The notes: generated by a model from the letters alone, not told the origin. 9,221 bases of DNA from Candidatus Thiodiazotropha taylori (GCA_019100305.1 JAHRHW010000160.1:1-9221), one strand, 5' to 3'. Counted from the first letter of the stretch, positions 1-6,853 are shown. Translations and numbers: made by a program.

Positions 1-80
1 TCTGTTCCGACCTAGCCTCGGGCATCACCGGTGACATACTCTATGTCGACTCCGGTTACCACATTCTCGGCATGGCCTGA
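1..80 (+). CDS. fabI: Enoyl-[acyl-carrier-protein] reductase (NADH), C-terminal end only
   Basis: Only the last 25 codons and the TGA stop are inside the window; the reading frame starts at base 3 and the gene begins beyond the left edge. The visible end contains SDLASGITGDILYVDSGY followed by HILGMA. This matches the conserved end of FabI, where LxSDxxxGITGxxxxVDxGY closes the Rossmann-fold short-chain dehydrogenase domain. FabI reduces trans-2-enoyl-ACP with NADH in the last step of each fatty-acid elongation cycle, in the cytoplasm. The active-site Tyr and Lys and the cofactor-binding glycines lie outside the window and cannot be checked. It converges with ppiD and is followed 23 bases later by a stem-loop terminator. 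Other short-chain dehydrogenases have a similar end, but the HILGM terminus favours FabI. Confidence 0.85.
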   Translation, partial: CSDLASGITGDILYVDSGYHILGMA

Positions 81-103
81 GCATCTGACAAGATAAATTT
101 GAG

Positions 104-132
104 ATAAGGTACGGCTTAACGCCGCACCTTAT
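104..132. terminator. Bidirectional terminator between fabI and ppiD
   Basis: Arms 104-115 (ATAAGGTACGGC) and 121-132 (GCCGCACCTTAT) pair over 11 of 12 positions, with one A-C mismatch, around the five-base loop TTAAC. To the right the stem runs into TTATTT, and to the left, read on the minus strand, into CTCAAATTTATC. Both sides are T-rich enough to end transcription of fabI (plus) and ppiD (minus), which converge here. Confidence 0.75.
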
Positions 133-161
133 TTATTTGCCGACTGAAGTATTCTAAAAAC

Positions 162-2066
162 TTATTCGCTATCCTGCTTCAACAGGATCTGCACATCGGC
201 ACGGGATTCGAGATCTTCCAATACCCGATCGTAGTAGCTTCTGCCATACAGACGCCGCATATTTTCAACCTGCTGCGCTTTACTCTCATCCGAGGCGGAT
301 TCACCTTCGATGACTTGTGAGAGTACGAATACAGCAAAGTCACCCTGGGCCAATTTGACACTACCTGGAGTGATCTCTCCCGCTTGCGGCTTCGCGGTGC
401 GGAACAGTTCACTCGACAGGGCCGGTGGCAGCTCTCTGCTGTTACGGGTTACGGTGATCGGTCCGGTTACCGGATAACTGCCAGCGACCTGCATCAGCGG
501 ATTGGTAGTGGAAATCTCAGCCACACGCTTGCCCGCCTCTGCTCCGGCCTGCTCTTCCGCCTTCTGCTTGGTAAGCAGTTCGACGATCCGGCTGCGCACA
601 TCGTCCAGAGGCTCGACCGAAGCCTCCTGGTGATCCAATACCCGCACCACCACAGAACTGGTGGAATCGAGTTCGATCAATTCACTGTTATTGCGCTCTT
701 TCAGAACATCGTCACTGAACGCTGCACCCAGTACTTTGGGTTTCGCCAATGGGCCCGCCTGCTGATCCCGAGTCATCCATTCGCTCTCTTCCACGGTAAG
801 TCCCAGGGCAGAGGCTGAGGATTCCAGGGAGGTGGGATCGTCATAACTCAGATTGGCCAGCTCTTCGGCCATCGCGAAGTAGCGTTTTTCACCCTCTGCC
901 AGGCGGTAGCCCTTTTCCACTTCGCTTTTAGCCTCGTCAAATGGCTTGACGCTGCCGGCCTTTATGCCGGTGAGTTTAATTAGATGAAAACCGAAGTTAC
1001 TGCGCACCGGCTCACTCACAGCACCCTCTTCGAGACTGAATACCGCATTCTCGAAAGCCGGATCCATGATGCCCTTGCCAAACATTCCCAGGTCACCCCC
1101 TGAAGCGGCTGAACCGGGATCCTGGGAGTGCTGCATGGCCAGTTCGGCGAAAGACTCCCCTGCACGAACCTGTTCTGCCAGATCCTCGATCTTCTGTTTC
1201 GCTTCCTCAACGGCTGTCTGATCAGCATCGGCGGTAACCTGGATCAGGATATGGCTTGCCTGTCGCTGTTCAGGCAGACCGTAGAGATCCTGATTATCGT
1301 CGTAGAAACCACGTAGCAGCTCATCATCGACATCGACTGTCTCGCCGATCGCTGCGGCATCCAACAGGATGTATTCGAGCTTGATCTTTTCCGGCGAGAT
1401 GAAGGCGCTCTCATTGCTCTCGTAGAAGGAGGCCACATCACTGTCGGTTACAGAATTGTCTACCAGGTAATCCGCGGCCGGAATGGTAAAATAGGTGATC
1501 TCACGGGTCTGTTTCTGCAGACGATCGCTCTCACTGACTTCGCGCGAAGTGATGAAGGTACCGCTCTCCACCGCCTGGGTCAGCTGCTCGGCCACCAACG
1601 CGCGCCTGACACGCTCTTCAAAGCCGGCCGGGGAGAGTCCCTGCAGTTGCAGAGAACGCTCATAGGTCTGTTGATCGAAGCGACCATCCTTGTGAAAGAT
1701 GGACATGCTCAATATCGCCGCCTGGATCATGCTGTTACCGGCACGTAATCCCATCTCATGGGATGCCTGTTGCAGCACTTCATCGTTGACCATACGGTTG
1801 AGCACCTCTTTTCTCATCCGCACGTCGTCAAACAGTTCCGGCCGATAGGCTGAACCCAGCTGATCACGCAGCTGCTGACGAAAACGTTGAAATTGGGATT
1901 CCAGACTGCGTTCAGTAATCTCCACGCCATTGACGCTGGCAGCCAGAGGTTCTGAACCGATCCCTAGATAGGACTGAATCCCCCATAGTGCGAATGGGAT
2001 TGAGATGAGGATGACGATTGCCCAAGCGATCCAGCCCTGAGCCTTATCTCTGATTTCCTGAAGCAT
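162..2066 (-). CDS. ppiD: PpiD, membrane-anchored periplasmic parvulin-type folding chaperone
   Basis: The 634-residue product is close in length to E. coli PpiD (623). Residues 1-11 are a short cytoplasmic tail. Residues 12-34 (from WIAWAIVILISIPFALWGI) form one uncleaved membrane anchor, placing the rest in the periplasm. A SurA/PpiD N-terminal chaperone region covers about 40-180. One parvulin domain spans about 266-367, with ASHILI, SQDPGSAASGGDLGMF and FGFHLIKL motifs, and the rest is a helical C-terminal chaperone region. PpiD associates with the SecYEG translocon and assists newly exported proteins. His272 and His361 stand where active parvulins carry their paired histidines, so prolyl isomerase activity is plausible, unlike in E. 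coli PpiD. The ATG fits the family N-terminus, but no good Shine-Dalgarno sequence precedes it (CGAGTCACTGATC). No convincing promoter was found in the 62 bases after the tRNA terminator. Confidence 0.96.
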   Translation of the reverse strand: MLQEIRDKAQGWIAWAIVILISIPFALWGIQSYLGIGSEPLAASVNGVEITERSLESQFQRFRQQLRDQLGSAYRPELFDDVRMRKEVLNRMVNDEVLQQASHEMGLRAGNSMIQAAILSMSIFHKDGRFDQQTYERSLQLQGLSPAGFEERVRRALVAEQLTQAVESGTFITSREVSESDRLQKQTREITYFTIPAADYLVDNSVTDSDVASFYESNESAFISPEKIKLEYILLDAAAIGETVDVDDELLRGFYDDNQDLYGLPEQRQASHILIQVTADADQTAVEEAKQKIEDLAEQVRAGESFAELAMQHSQDPGSAASGGDLGMFGKGIMDPAFENAVFSLEEGAVSEPVRSNFGFHLIKLTGIKAGSVKPFDEAKSEVEKGYRLAEGEKRYFAMAEELANLSYDDPTSLESSASALGLTVEESEWMTRDQQAGPLAKPKVLGAAFSDDVLKERNNSELIELDSTSSVVVRVLDHQEASVEPLDDVRSRIVELLTKQKAEEQAGAEAGKRVAEISTTNPLMQVAGSYPVTGPITVTRNSRELPPALSSELFRTAKPQAGEITPGSVKLAQGDFAVFVLSQVIEGESASDESKAQQVENMRRLYGRSYYDRVLEDLESRADVQILLKQDSE

Positions 2067-2109
2067 GATCAGTGACTCGAAATATTATTATTACCAGGAT
2101 CAAATATCC

Positions 2110-2144
2110 GGGTATCTGGTTAAACAAAAACGGGGTATCTGGTT
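2110..2144. repeat. 12-bp direct repeat copying one arm of the tRNA terminator
   Basis: GGGTATCTGGTT occurs at 2110-2121 and again at 2133-2144, 23 bases apart. The second copy is the stem and loop of the terminator. The first lies just beyond the T-run on the ppiD side. On the minus-strand RNA the downstream copy reads AACCAGATACCC and could pair with the same 5' arm as the true terminator arm. Confidence 0.8.
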
Positions 2145-2157
2145 GAGATACCCCGTT
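2129..2157 (-). terminator. Rho-independent terminator after tRNA-Asp
   Basis: Read on the minus strand, a perfect 12-bp stem (AACGGGGTATCT / AGATACCCCGTT) with the loop CAACC is followed at once by a T-rich run (TTTGTTTAA). It lies 12 bases after the CCA end of tRNA-Asp. It is the only clear terminator between the hup promoter and ppiD, so it probably ends a hup-tRNA-Val-tRNA-Asp transcript. Confidence 0.93.
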
Positions 2158-2169
2158 AATGATTAATGT

Positions 2170-2246
2170 TGGCGGAGCGGACGGGACTCGAACCCGCGAC
2201 CCCCGGCGTGACAGGCCGGTATTCTAACCAACTGAACTACCGCTCC
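2170..2246 (-). tRNA. tRNA-Asp (anticodon GUC)
   Basis: The 77-base gene has an encoded CCA end. The acceptor stem GGAGCGG/CCGCTCC is perfect with discriminator G. The D arm contains TAGTTCAG, the anticodon stem CCGGC/GCCGG encloses CTGTCAC with GTC at 2210-2212, and the T arm has GCGGG-TTCGAGT-CCCGT. It closely resembles E. coli tRNA-Asp. It lies four bases downstream of tRNA-Val and must come from the same primary transcript. Confidence 0.98.
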
Positions 2247-2250
2247 TAAA

Positions 2251-2326
2251 TGGTGGGTGCTGCAGGGATCGAACCTGCGACCCTCGCCTTGTAAGGGCGA
2301 TGCTCTCCCAGCTGAGCTAAGCACCC
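2251..2326 (-). tRNA. tRNA-Val (anticodon UAC)
   Basis: The 76-base gene has an encoded CCA end. The acceptor stem GGGTGCT/AGCACCC carries discriminator A. The anticodon stem TCGCC/GGCGA encloses CTTACAA with TAC at 2291-2293, and the T arm is GCAGG-TTCGATC-CCTGC. All stems are fully paired. Its 5' end is only 14 bases after the hup stop codon, too little room for a separate promoter unless one lies inside hup, where I saw none of good quality. Confidence 0.98.
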
Positions 2327-2340
2327 CGGTAGAAGGCGCG

Positions 2341-2613
2341 CTAGTTTATTGCATCCTTCAACGCTTTACCAGCTTTAAATGACGGGATTTTCGATGCTTT
2401 GATCTTAATCGTCTCGCCGGTCTGGGGATTGCGGCCTTCACGGGCAGCGCGTTCTTTCACGGAAAAGGTGCCAAATCCCACCAGAGAGAGCGTATCACCG
2501 GCTTTCATCGCTTCAGTCACAGCGTTGACCATACCGTCAAGCGCCCGTCCTGCAGCGGCCTTGGAAATATCCGCGGATTCCGCCATTGCCTCAATTAGTT
2601 CGGCCTTATTCAT
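2341..2613 (-). CDS. hupB: DNA-binding protein HU (beta type)
   Basis: The 90-residue protein has the full length of the HU family. Residues 1-40 form the helical dimerisation part. The HU/IHF signature spans 46-65 (GFGTFSVKERAAREGRNPQT), and Pro63, in RNPQTG, is the residue that inserts between base pairs at the tip of the beta arm. HU is a small basic nucleoid protein that bends DNA without strong sequence preference and takes part in compaction, replication and repair. Placement directly after lon is the standard position of hupB, which supports HU beta over HU alpha or IHF. AGGGGA at 2623-2628 lies nine bases before the ATG. A near-consensus promoter precedes it, with an approximately 77-base leader containing two possible hairpins. 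Two tRNA genes follow immediately. Confidence 0.95.
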   Translation of the reverse strand: MNKAELIEAMAESADISKAAAGRALDGMVNAVTEAMKAGDTLSLVGFGTFSVKERAAREGRNPQTGETIKIKASKIPSFKAGKALKDAIN

Positions 2614-2636
2614 TAATCAGTTTCCCCTATGGTCTG

Positions 2637-2652
2637 GGCGGTTCATTCCGCC
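2637..2652 (-). promoter_or_regulatory. Small hairpin in the hup leader, before the ribosome binding site
   Basis: On the minus strand GGCGG-AATGAA-CCGCC forms a five-base-pair stem with a six-base loop. Its 3' base lies eight bases upstream of the AGGGGA ribosome binding site of hup. A role in translation or message stability is inference only. Confidence 0.4.
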
Positions 2653-2670
2653 TTACGAATTATATGTAAT

Positions 2671-2684
2671 GGCCCTGCAGGGCC
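2671..2684. promoter_or_regulatory. Perfect 14-bp GC-rich palindrome near the hup transcription start
   Basis: GGCCCTGCAGGGCC is a perfect palindrome placed about 6 to 20 bases after the predicted start of hup transcription. As RNA it would be a five-base-pair stem with a TGCA loop at the very 5' end of the message. As DNA it could be an operator. The sequence alone does not decide between them. Confidence 0.45.
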
Positions 2685-2697
2685 CGAAACGCCAGAG

Positions 2698-2726
2698 TTT
2701 ATACCGGCTGCCAGATAACCTGTCAA
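2698..2726 (-). promoter_or_regulatory. Sigma-70 promoter of hup
   Basis: On the minus strand a perfect -35 box TTGACA (2721-2726) is followed after exactly 17 bases by TATAAA (2698-2703), five of six matches to the -10 consensus. Transcription should start near 2691, giving a leader of about 77 bases. This is the best promoter in the window and fits an abundant nucleoid protein, and probably the two tRNAs after it. Confidence 0.85.
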
Positions 2727-2798
2727 GCAATGGCCTACGCGAAAATGCCGCAATAAGCCAAGCTGTGACAAGTCTTCATGTTCTAAATTCACAGTGTA

Positions 2799-5246
2799 TT
2801 AATGCTTGGTGGGCGCCCCAGTCTTTTTGCCGGCCTCCTGGCCACGCTTTCTACTCGGTTTTTCAGCCTCTCCCGACTCCTTCTCCTTCTTAGGCTGAGG
2901 GGTGTCATTGAGTGCAATCTGTAACACTTCATCGATCCAGCGGACCGGGATAATCTCCAGGTTTTGCTTGATATTCTTGGGAATTTCAACAAGATCCCTC
3001 TCATTTTCTTCCGGAATGATAACCGTGGCGATTCCACCCCGGTGGGCGGCAAGCAACTTCTCCTTGAGTCCGCCGATCGGCAGCACTTCACCGCGCAGAG
3101 TGATCTCACCGGTCATTGCCACATCCGCTTTCACCGGAATTTTGGTCAACGCCGAGACCAGACTGGTACACATGCCGACACCGGCACTGGGGCCGTCTTT
3201 CGGCGTGGCCCCCTCCGGCACATGGATATGTACATCGTATTTCTGGTGGAACTCCTCTTCCAGCCCGAGTGATTCGGCACGGCTTCTGACCACTGTCATG
3301 GCCGCCTGAATCGACTCCTGCATAACCTCACCCAATTGACCGGTATGGCTCAATCGTCCCTTACCAGGCATCAGAGCGGCCTCTATGCGCAGCAACTCGC
3401 CTCCCACTTCGGTCCAGGCCAGACCGGTGACTTGACCCACCTGATCGTGCTCATCGGCCCGCCCATAGCGAAAGCGTTTCACACCCAGATAGTCTTCGAG
3501 ACGCTTCGGCGTCAGTGTGACCTTGGTCTTGGTCTTTTTCAGCAGAATCTCTTTGACCACCTTACGACAGATCTTGGCGATCTCTCGCTCCAGGTTTCTC
3601 ACCCCGGCCTCACGGGTGTAGTAACGGACGATATCCCGAATCGCCGACTCTCTGACGATCAGCTCTTCCGGTTTCAGGCCATTGTTCTCCATCTGTTTGC
3701 GTACCAGATAGCGCTCGGCAATGTTGACCTTCTCATCCTCGGTGTAACCGGAGAGGCGGATCACTTCCATACGATCGAGCAGGGCCGCCGGTATATTCAA
3801 TGTGTTGGCTGTGGCAACGAACATCACCTCAGACAGATCGAAATCGACCTCCAGATAATGGTCGTTGAAGGTATGGTTCTGTTCCGGATCCAGCACCTCC
3901 AGCAGAGCCGAGGCGGGATCGCCCCGGAAGTCCATCGCCATCTTGTCGATTTCATCCAGCAGGAACAGGGGATTACGTGTCTTGACCTTGCTCAGATTGT
4001 TGATGATCTTGCCAGGCAGCGCACCGATATAGGTACGACGATGACCGCGTATCTCAGCCTCATCCCTGACTCCACCCAGGGCCATGCGGGTGAATTTACG
4101 GTTGGTCGCCCGGGCAATGGACTGACCCAGTGAGGTCTTACCCACACCTGGAGGTCCAACCAGACAGAGGATCGGCCCCTTCAGCTTGCGTACACGCTGC
4201 TGTACGGCCAAGTACTCGAGAATACGCTCCTTGACCTTGTCCAGGCCATAGTGATCCTCATCAAGCACGGTATTGGCGGCACCGATGTCATTGCGGATCT
4301 TGCTGCGTTTCTTCCAGGGCAGGCCGACCAGGGTGTCGATGTAGTTGCGCACCACAGTCGCTTCGGCTGACATCGGCGACATCAACTTGAGTTTGTTCAG
4401 TTCGTTATTGGCCTTCTCCTTGGCCTCTGAGGTCATCCCGGCAGTTTCGATCTTTTTGGTCAGATCCTCGATCTCATTGGGGGCATCATCCATTTCACCC
4501 AGCTCTTTCTGAATGGCCTTCATCTGCTCATTCAGGTAGTACTCACGCTGATTCTTCTCCATCTGGCGCTTGACCCGCCCACGGATCCGTTTCTCCATCT
4601 GCAGGATGTCGTTCTCACCCTCCATCAGCCCCATCAGATGCTCCAGACGCTCTCTGACATTGGGCATCTCCAGCACATGCTGCTTCTCTTCAAGCTTGAG
4701 GGACATGTGGGCGGCGATGGTATCGGCCAGGCGACTGGGGTCATCGATACTGGAGAGCGAGGTCAATACTTCAGGTGGTACTTTTTTGTTCAGCTTGACG
4801 TACTGATCGAATAGATTGGTGGCCGAGCGCATCAGCACCTCGGTCTCCCTGCCGGCCAGATCGATACTGTCAGTGAGGGTCTCAAGGCGGGCGGTGAAGA
4901 ACTCATCATTGTCGACAAATTCGATGATTCTGGCCCGTTCTCCCCCTTCCACAAGCACTTTGACCGTACCATCGGGAAGTTTCAGCAGCTGCAGGATGTT
5001 GGCCAGGGTACCGATGGCGTACATGTCGTCGATATCCGGATCGTCTACATCCGCGCTTTTCTGTGCCGCCAGCAGAATCTGTTTGTTACTCTGCATGGCG
5101 GAATCGAGCGCCTGGATCGACTTGTCCCGACCTACGAACAAGGGAATAACCATGTGAGGATAGACAACCACATCACGTAACGGCAATACCGGCACGATGT
5201 TGGCCGTATCTCTTGTCATACCGGTGTCTCTATATTCTTGACCCAT
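2799..5246 (-). CDS. lon: Lon, ATP-dependent serine protease
   Basis: The 815-residue product is a LonA protease. The substrate-binding N domain starts with VPVLPLRDVVVYPHMVIPLF (residues 18-37), followed by a coiled linker to about 250. In the AAA+ domain the Walker A is GPPGVGKT (364-371) and the Walker B is LFLLDEID (427-434). In the protease domain Ser687 sits in DGPSAGVG and Lys730 in GGLKEK, the Ser-Lys catalytic dyad; their 43-residue spacing equals that of E. coli Lon (679/722). Lon forms a cytoplasmic hexamer that unfolds and degrades damaged and short-lived regulatory proteins. The first ATG is chosen because GAGGA lies seven bases upstream; a second ATG nine codons in has a weaker site. 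The last 30 residues are a Lys/Glu/Pro-rich tail that runs past the usual end. The gene has its own heat-shock-like promoter and no clear terminator. Confidence 0.98.
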   Translation of the reverse strand: MGQEYRDTGMTRDTANIVPVLPLRDVVVYPHMVIPLFVGRDKSIQALDSAMQSNKQILLAAQKSADVDDPDIDDMYAIGTLANILQLLKLPDGTVKVLVEGGERARIIEFVDNDEFFTARLETLTDSIDLAGRETEVLMRSATNLFDQYVKLNKKVPPEVLTSLSSIDDPSRLADTIAAHMSLKLEEKQHVLEMPNVRERLEHLMGLMEGENDILQMEKRIRGRVKRQMEKNQREYYLNEQMKAIQKELGEMDDAPNEIEDLTKKIETAGMTSEAKEKANNELNKLKLMSPMSAEATVVRNYIDTLVGLPWKKRSKIRNDIGAANTVLDEDHYGLDKVKERILEYLAVQQRVRKLKGPILCLVGPPGVGKTSLGQSIARATNRKFTRMALGGVRDEAEIRGHRRTYIGALPGKIINNLSKVKTRNPLFLLDEIDKMAMDFRGDPASALLEVLDPEQNHTFNDHYLEVDFDLSEVMFVATANTLNIPAALLDRMEVIRLSGYTEDEKVNIAERYLVRKQMENNGLKPEELIVRESAIRDIVRYYTREAGVRNLEREIAKICRKVVKEILLKKTKTKVTLTPKRLEDYLGVKRFRYGRADEHDQVGQVTGLAWTEVGGELLRIEAALMPGKGRLSHTGQLGEVMQESIQAAMTVVRSRAESLGLEEEFHQKYDVHIHVPEGATPKDGPSAGVGMCTSLVSALTKIPVKADVAMTGEITLRGEVLPIGGLKEKLLAAHRGGIATVIIPEENERDLVEIPKNIKQNLEIIPVRWIDEVLQIALNDTPQPKKEKESGEAEKPSRKRGQEAGKKTGAPTKH

Positions 5247-5261
5247 TCACTTGTCCTCATT

Positions 5262-5277
5262 AGGCAGCGGCCTGCCT
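5262..5277 (-). promoter_or_regulatory. Hairpin just upstream of the lon ribosome binding site
   Basis: On the minus strand AGGCAG-GCCG-CTGCCT forms a six-base-pair stem with a four-base loop, ending three bases before the GAGGA ribosome binding site (5254-5258). Such a stem could set translation level or keep the site open. This is inference from position. Confidence 0.45.
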
Positions 5278-5381
5278 GAAAATACTTCAACTGCAGGTAC
5301 TACAGTGTCAATACAGGGATTTGCATCTGGCAGGTTCTCAGTCGATCGAGCCTGCAGGATTTTTCTGACGGTTGATTAATG

Positions 5382-5411
5382 TATATATGGCCAATAGCCG
5401 GATGTTTCAAG
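5382..5411 (-). promoter_or_regulatory. Overlapping sigma-32 and sigma-70 promoter of lon
   Basis: On the minus strand CTTGAAA (5405-5411) matches the heat-shock sigma-32 -35 element. Twelve bases later GGCCATAT (5385-5392) matches six of the seven fixed or near-fixed positions only in its CCATnT core, so the sigma-32 -10 is partial. The same -35 read as TTGAAA (5405-5410), with a 17-base spacer to TATATA (5382-5387), also makes a fair sigma-70 promoter. E. coli lon is known to be heat-shock controlled. Transcription would start near 5375-5378, leaving a leader of about 130 bases. Confidence 0.65.
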
Positions 5412-5473
5412 TCTATTGTTGGAATCAATCAACGGAAAAAACCAAACAGGAATCGTGCCATATCGACCGGAAT

Positions 5474-5505
5474 TTGCCTGGCCACGACGTCGCATGCCCA
5501 GGCAA
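5474..5505 (-). terminator. Stem-loop after clpX, possible weak terminator
   Basis: Arms 5474-5481 (TTGCCTGG) and 5498-5505 (CCAGGCAA) pair perfectly over eight bases around a 16-base loop that itself holds the palindrome CGACGTCG (5485-5492). It lies 31 bases after the clpX stop. No T-run follows directly; a run of six T appears only about 30 bases further on (near 5436-5441). It may be a message-stabilising or processing hairpin instead of a true terminator. Confidence 0.4.
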
Positions 5506-5536
5506 GTCTCTATCTCCGGTAAAATGCTTAGACAGA

Positions 5537-6811
5537 TCAATCAGATGCAGCAATCTGCTTATCGTTGTTTTCGTAGATCATCAATGGATCAGATTCACCG
5601 GCAATGACGCCTTCATCCACAACCACTTTGGTGACTTCGTCCATTGAGGGCAAATCATACATTGTGTCGAGTAACACTTGCTCCAAAATGGTACGCAGAC
5701 CGCGTGCCCCGGTCTTCCGCGCCATGGCTTTGCGGGCAATTGCACGCAGTGCGTCATCCCTGAGCTCGAGCTCGCAGCCCTCCATTTCGAACAGACGGGC
5801 ATACTGTTTGCTGAGCGCATTCTTCGGTTCGGTGAGAATTTTCACCAGCGAGTCCTCATCCAGCTCCTGAAGTGTGGCCACGACCGGCAAACGACCGACA
5901 AATTCGGGTATCAGACCATATTTGATCAGGTCCTCAGGCTCCACATCGACAATGATGTCGCCCACTGAGCGGGAGTCGTCCTTACTCTTCACCTCGGCTG
6001 AGAAGCCAATTCCACCCTTTTCGGAGCGGTCTTTGATGACCTTTTCAAGCCCAGCGAATGCACCACCCACAATAAACAGGATGTTTGAGGTATTGACCTG
6101 CAGGAACTCCTGCTGAGGATGTTTTCTGCCGCCCTGGGGCGGTACCGAGGCGACGGTACCCTCGATCAGCTTCAGCAGCGCCTGCTGCACCCCTTCACCC
6201 GATACATCACGGGTGATGGAGGGATTGTCCGATTTACGGGAAATCTTATCGATTTCATCGATATAGACGATGCCGGTCTGTGCCTTTTCAACATCATAGT
6301 CGCACTTCTGCAGCAACTTCTGGATGATGTTTTCCACATCCTCACCCACATAACCCGCTTCTGTCAGGGTGGTGGCGTCGGCAATGGTGAAGGGCACATT
6401 CAACATTCTGGCCAGGGTTTCCGCCAGCAGGGTTTTACCCGAACCGGTGGGGCCGATCAGCAGAATATTCGATTTCGCCAGTTCGACTTCGTTGTCCTTG
6501 CCGATGACATCGAGTCGCTTGTAGTGGTTGTAGACCGCTACAGAGAGCACCTTTTTCGCTCTCTGCTGACCGATAACATATTGATCCAGCGTCTTTTTTA
6601 TTTCATGAGGCTTAGGCAGTTTGTTGATGCTGTCTTCGCCCGGCTCCTGCATCTCCTCACGGATGATGTCGTTGCAGAGTTCGACGCACTCATCGCAGAT
6701 AAAAACGGAAGGGCCAGCAATCAGTTTCCGCACCTCATGCTGGCTTTTGCCGCAAAAGGAGCAATACAACAGCTTGCCGTCGTCACCTTTACCGCTTTTG
6801 TCACTGCTCAT
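5537..6811 (-). CDS. clpX: ClpX, ATP-binding unfoldase subunit of the ClpXP protease
   Basis: The 424-residue protein has the length and complete motif set of ClpX. The N-terminal zinc-binding dimerisation domain has Cys17, Cys20, Cys39 and Cys42 (CSFC...CDEC). The AAA+ domain has Walker A GPTGSGKT (120-127), the substrate-gripping pore loop GYVG (153-156), Walker B IVYIDEID (181-188) with Asp185-Glu186, the RKH loop (229-231), the ClpP-docking loop with GIGF (267-270) and the sensor-2 motif GARGLR (368-373). ClpX hexamers recognise tagged proteins such as ssrA fusions, unfold them with ATP and thread them into ClpP. AAGGAG at 6818-6823 six bases before the ATG is a strong ribosome binding site. 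The gene follows clpP after 144 bases that contain a candidate promoter, so ClpX can be made with or apart from ClpP. Confidence 0.98.
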   Translation of the reverse strand: MSSDKSGKGDDGKLLYCSFCGKSQHEVRKLIAGPSVFICDECVELCNDIIREEMQEPGEDSINKLPKPHEIKKTLDQYVIGQQRAKKVLSVAVYNHYKRLDVIGKDNEVELAKSNILLIGPTGSGKTLLAETLARMLNVPFTIADATTLTEAGYVGEDVENIIQKLLQKCDYDVEKAQTGIVYIDEIDKISRKSDNPSITRDVSGEGVQQALLKLIEGTVASVPPQGGRKHPQQEFLQVNTSNILFIVGGAFAGLEKVIKDRSEKGGIGFSAEVKSKDDSRSVGDIIVDVEPEDLIKYGLIPEFVGRLPVVATLQELDEDSLVKILTEPKNALSKQYARLFEMEGCELELRDDALRAIARKAMARKTGARGLRTILEQVLLDTMYDLPSMDEVTKVVVDEGVIAGESDPLMIYENNDKQIAASD

Positions 6812-6853
6812 ATTTCACTCCTTCAAGCCAAAATCTATCTGCTTTTAATTTCA

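Noticed and set aside
3336..4133. A 265-codon open frame on the plus strand inside lon
   Set aside because: It lies wholly antisense to a complete lon with all motifs, has no recognisable domain, and is a by-product of lon codon bias.
5217..5219. Alternative lon start nine codons downstream
   Set aside because: It is possible, since conservation begins after it, but the first ATG has the clearer GAGGA site seven bases upstream.
5288..5311. TTGACA on the minus strand near lon (5306-5311) as a second sigma-70 promoter
   Set aside because: The -35 is perfect, but at 16-18 bases spacing no sequence resembling TATAAT follows; the best (AAGTAT) is poor.
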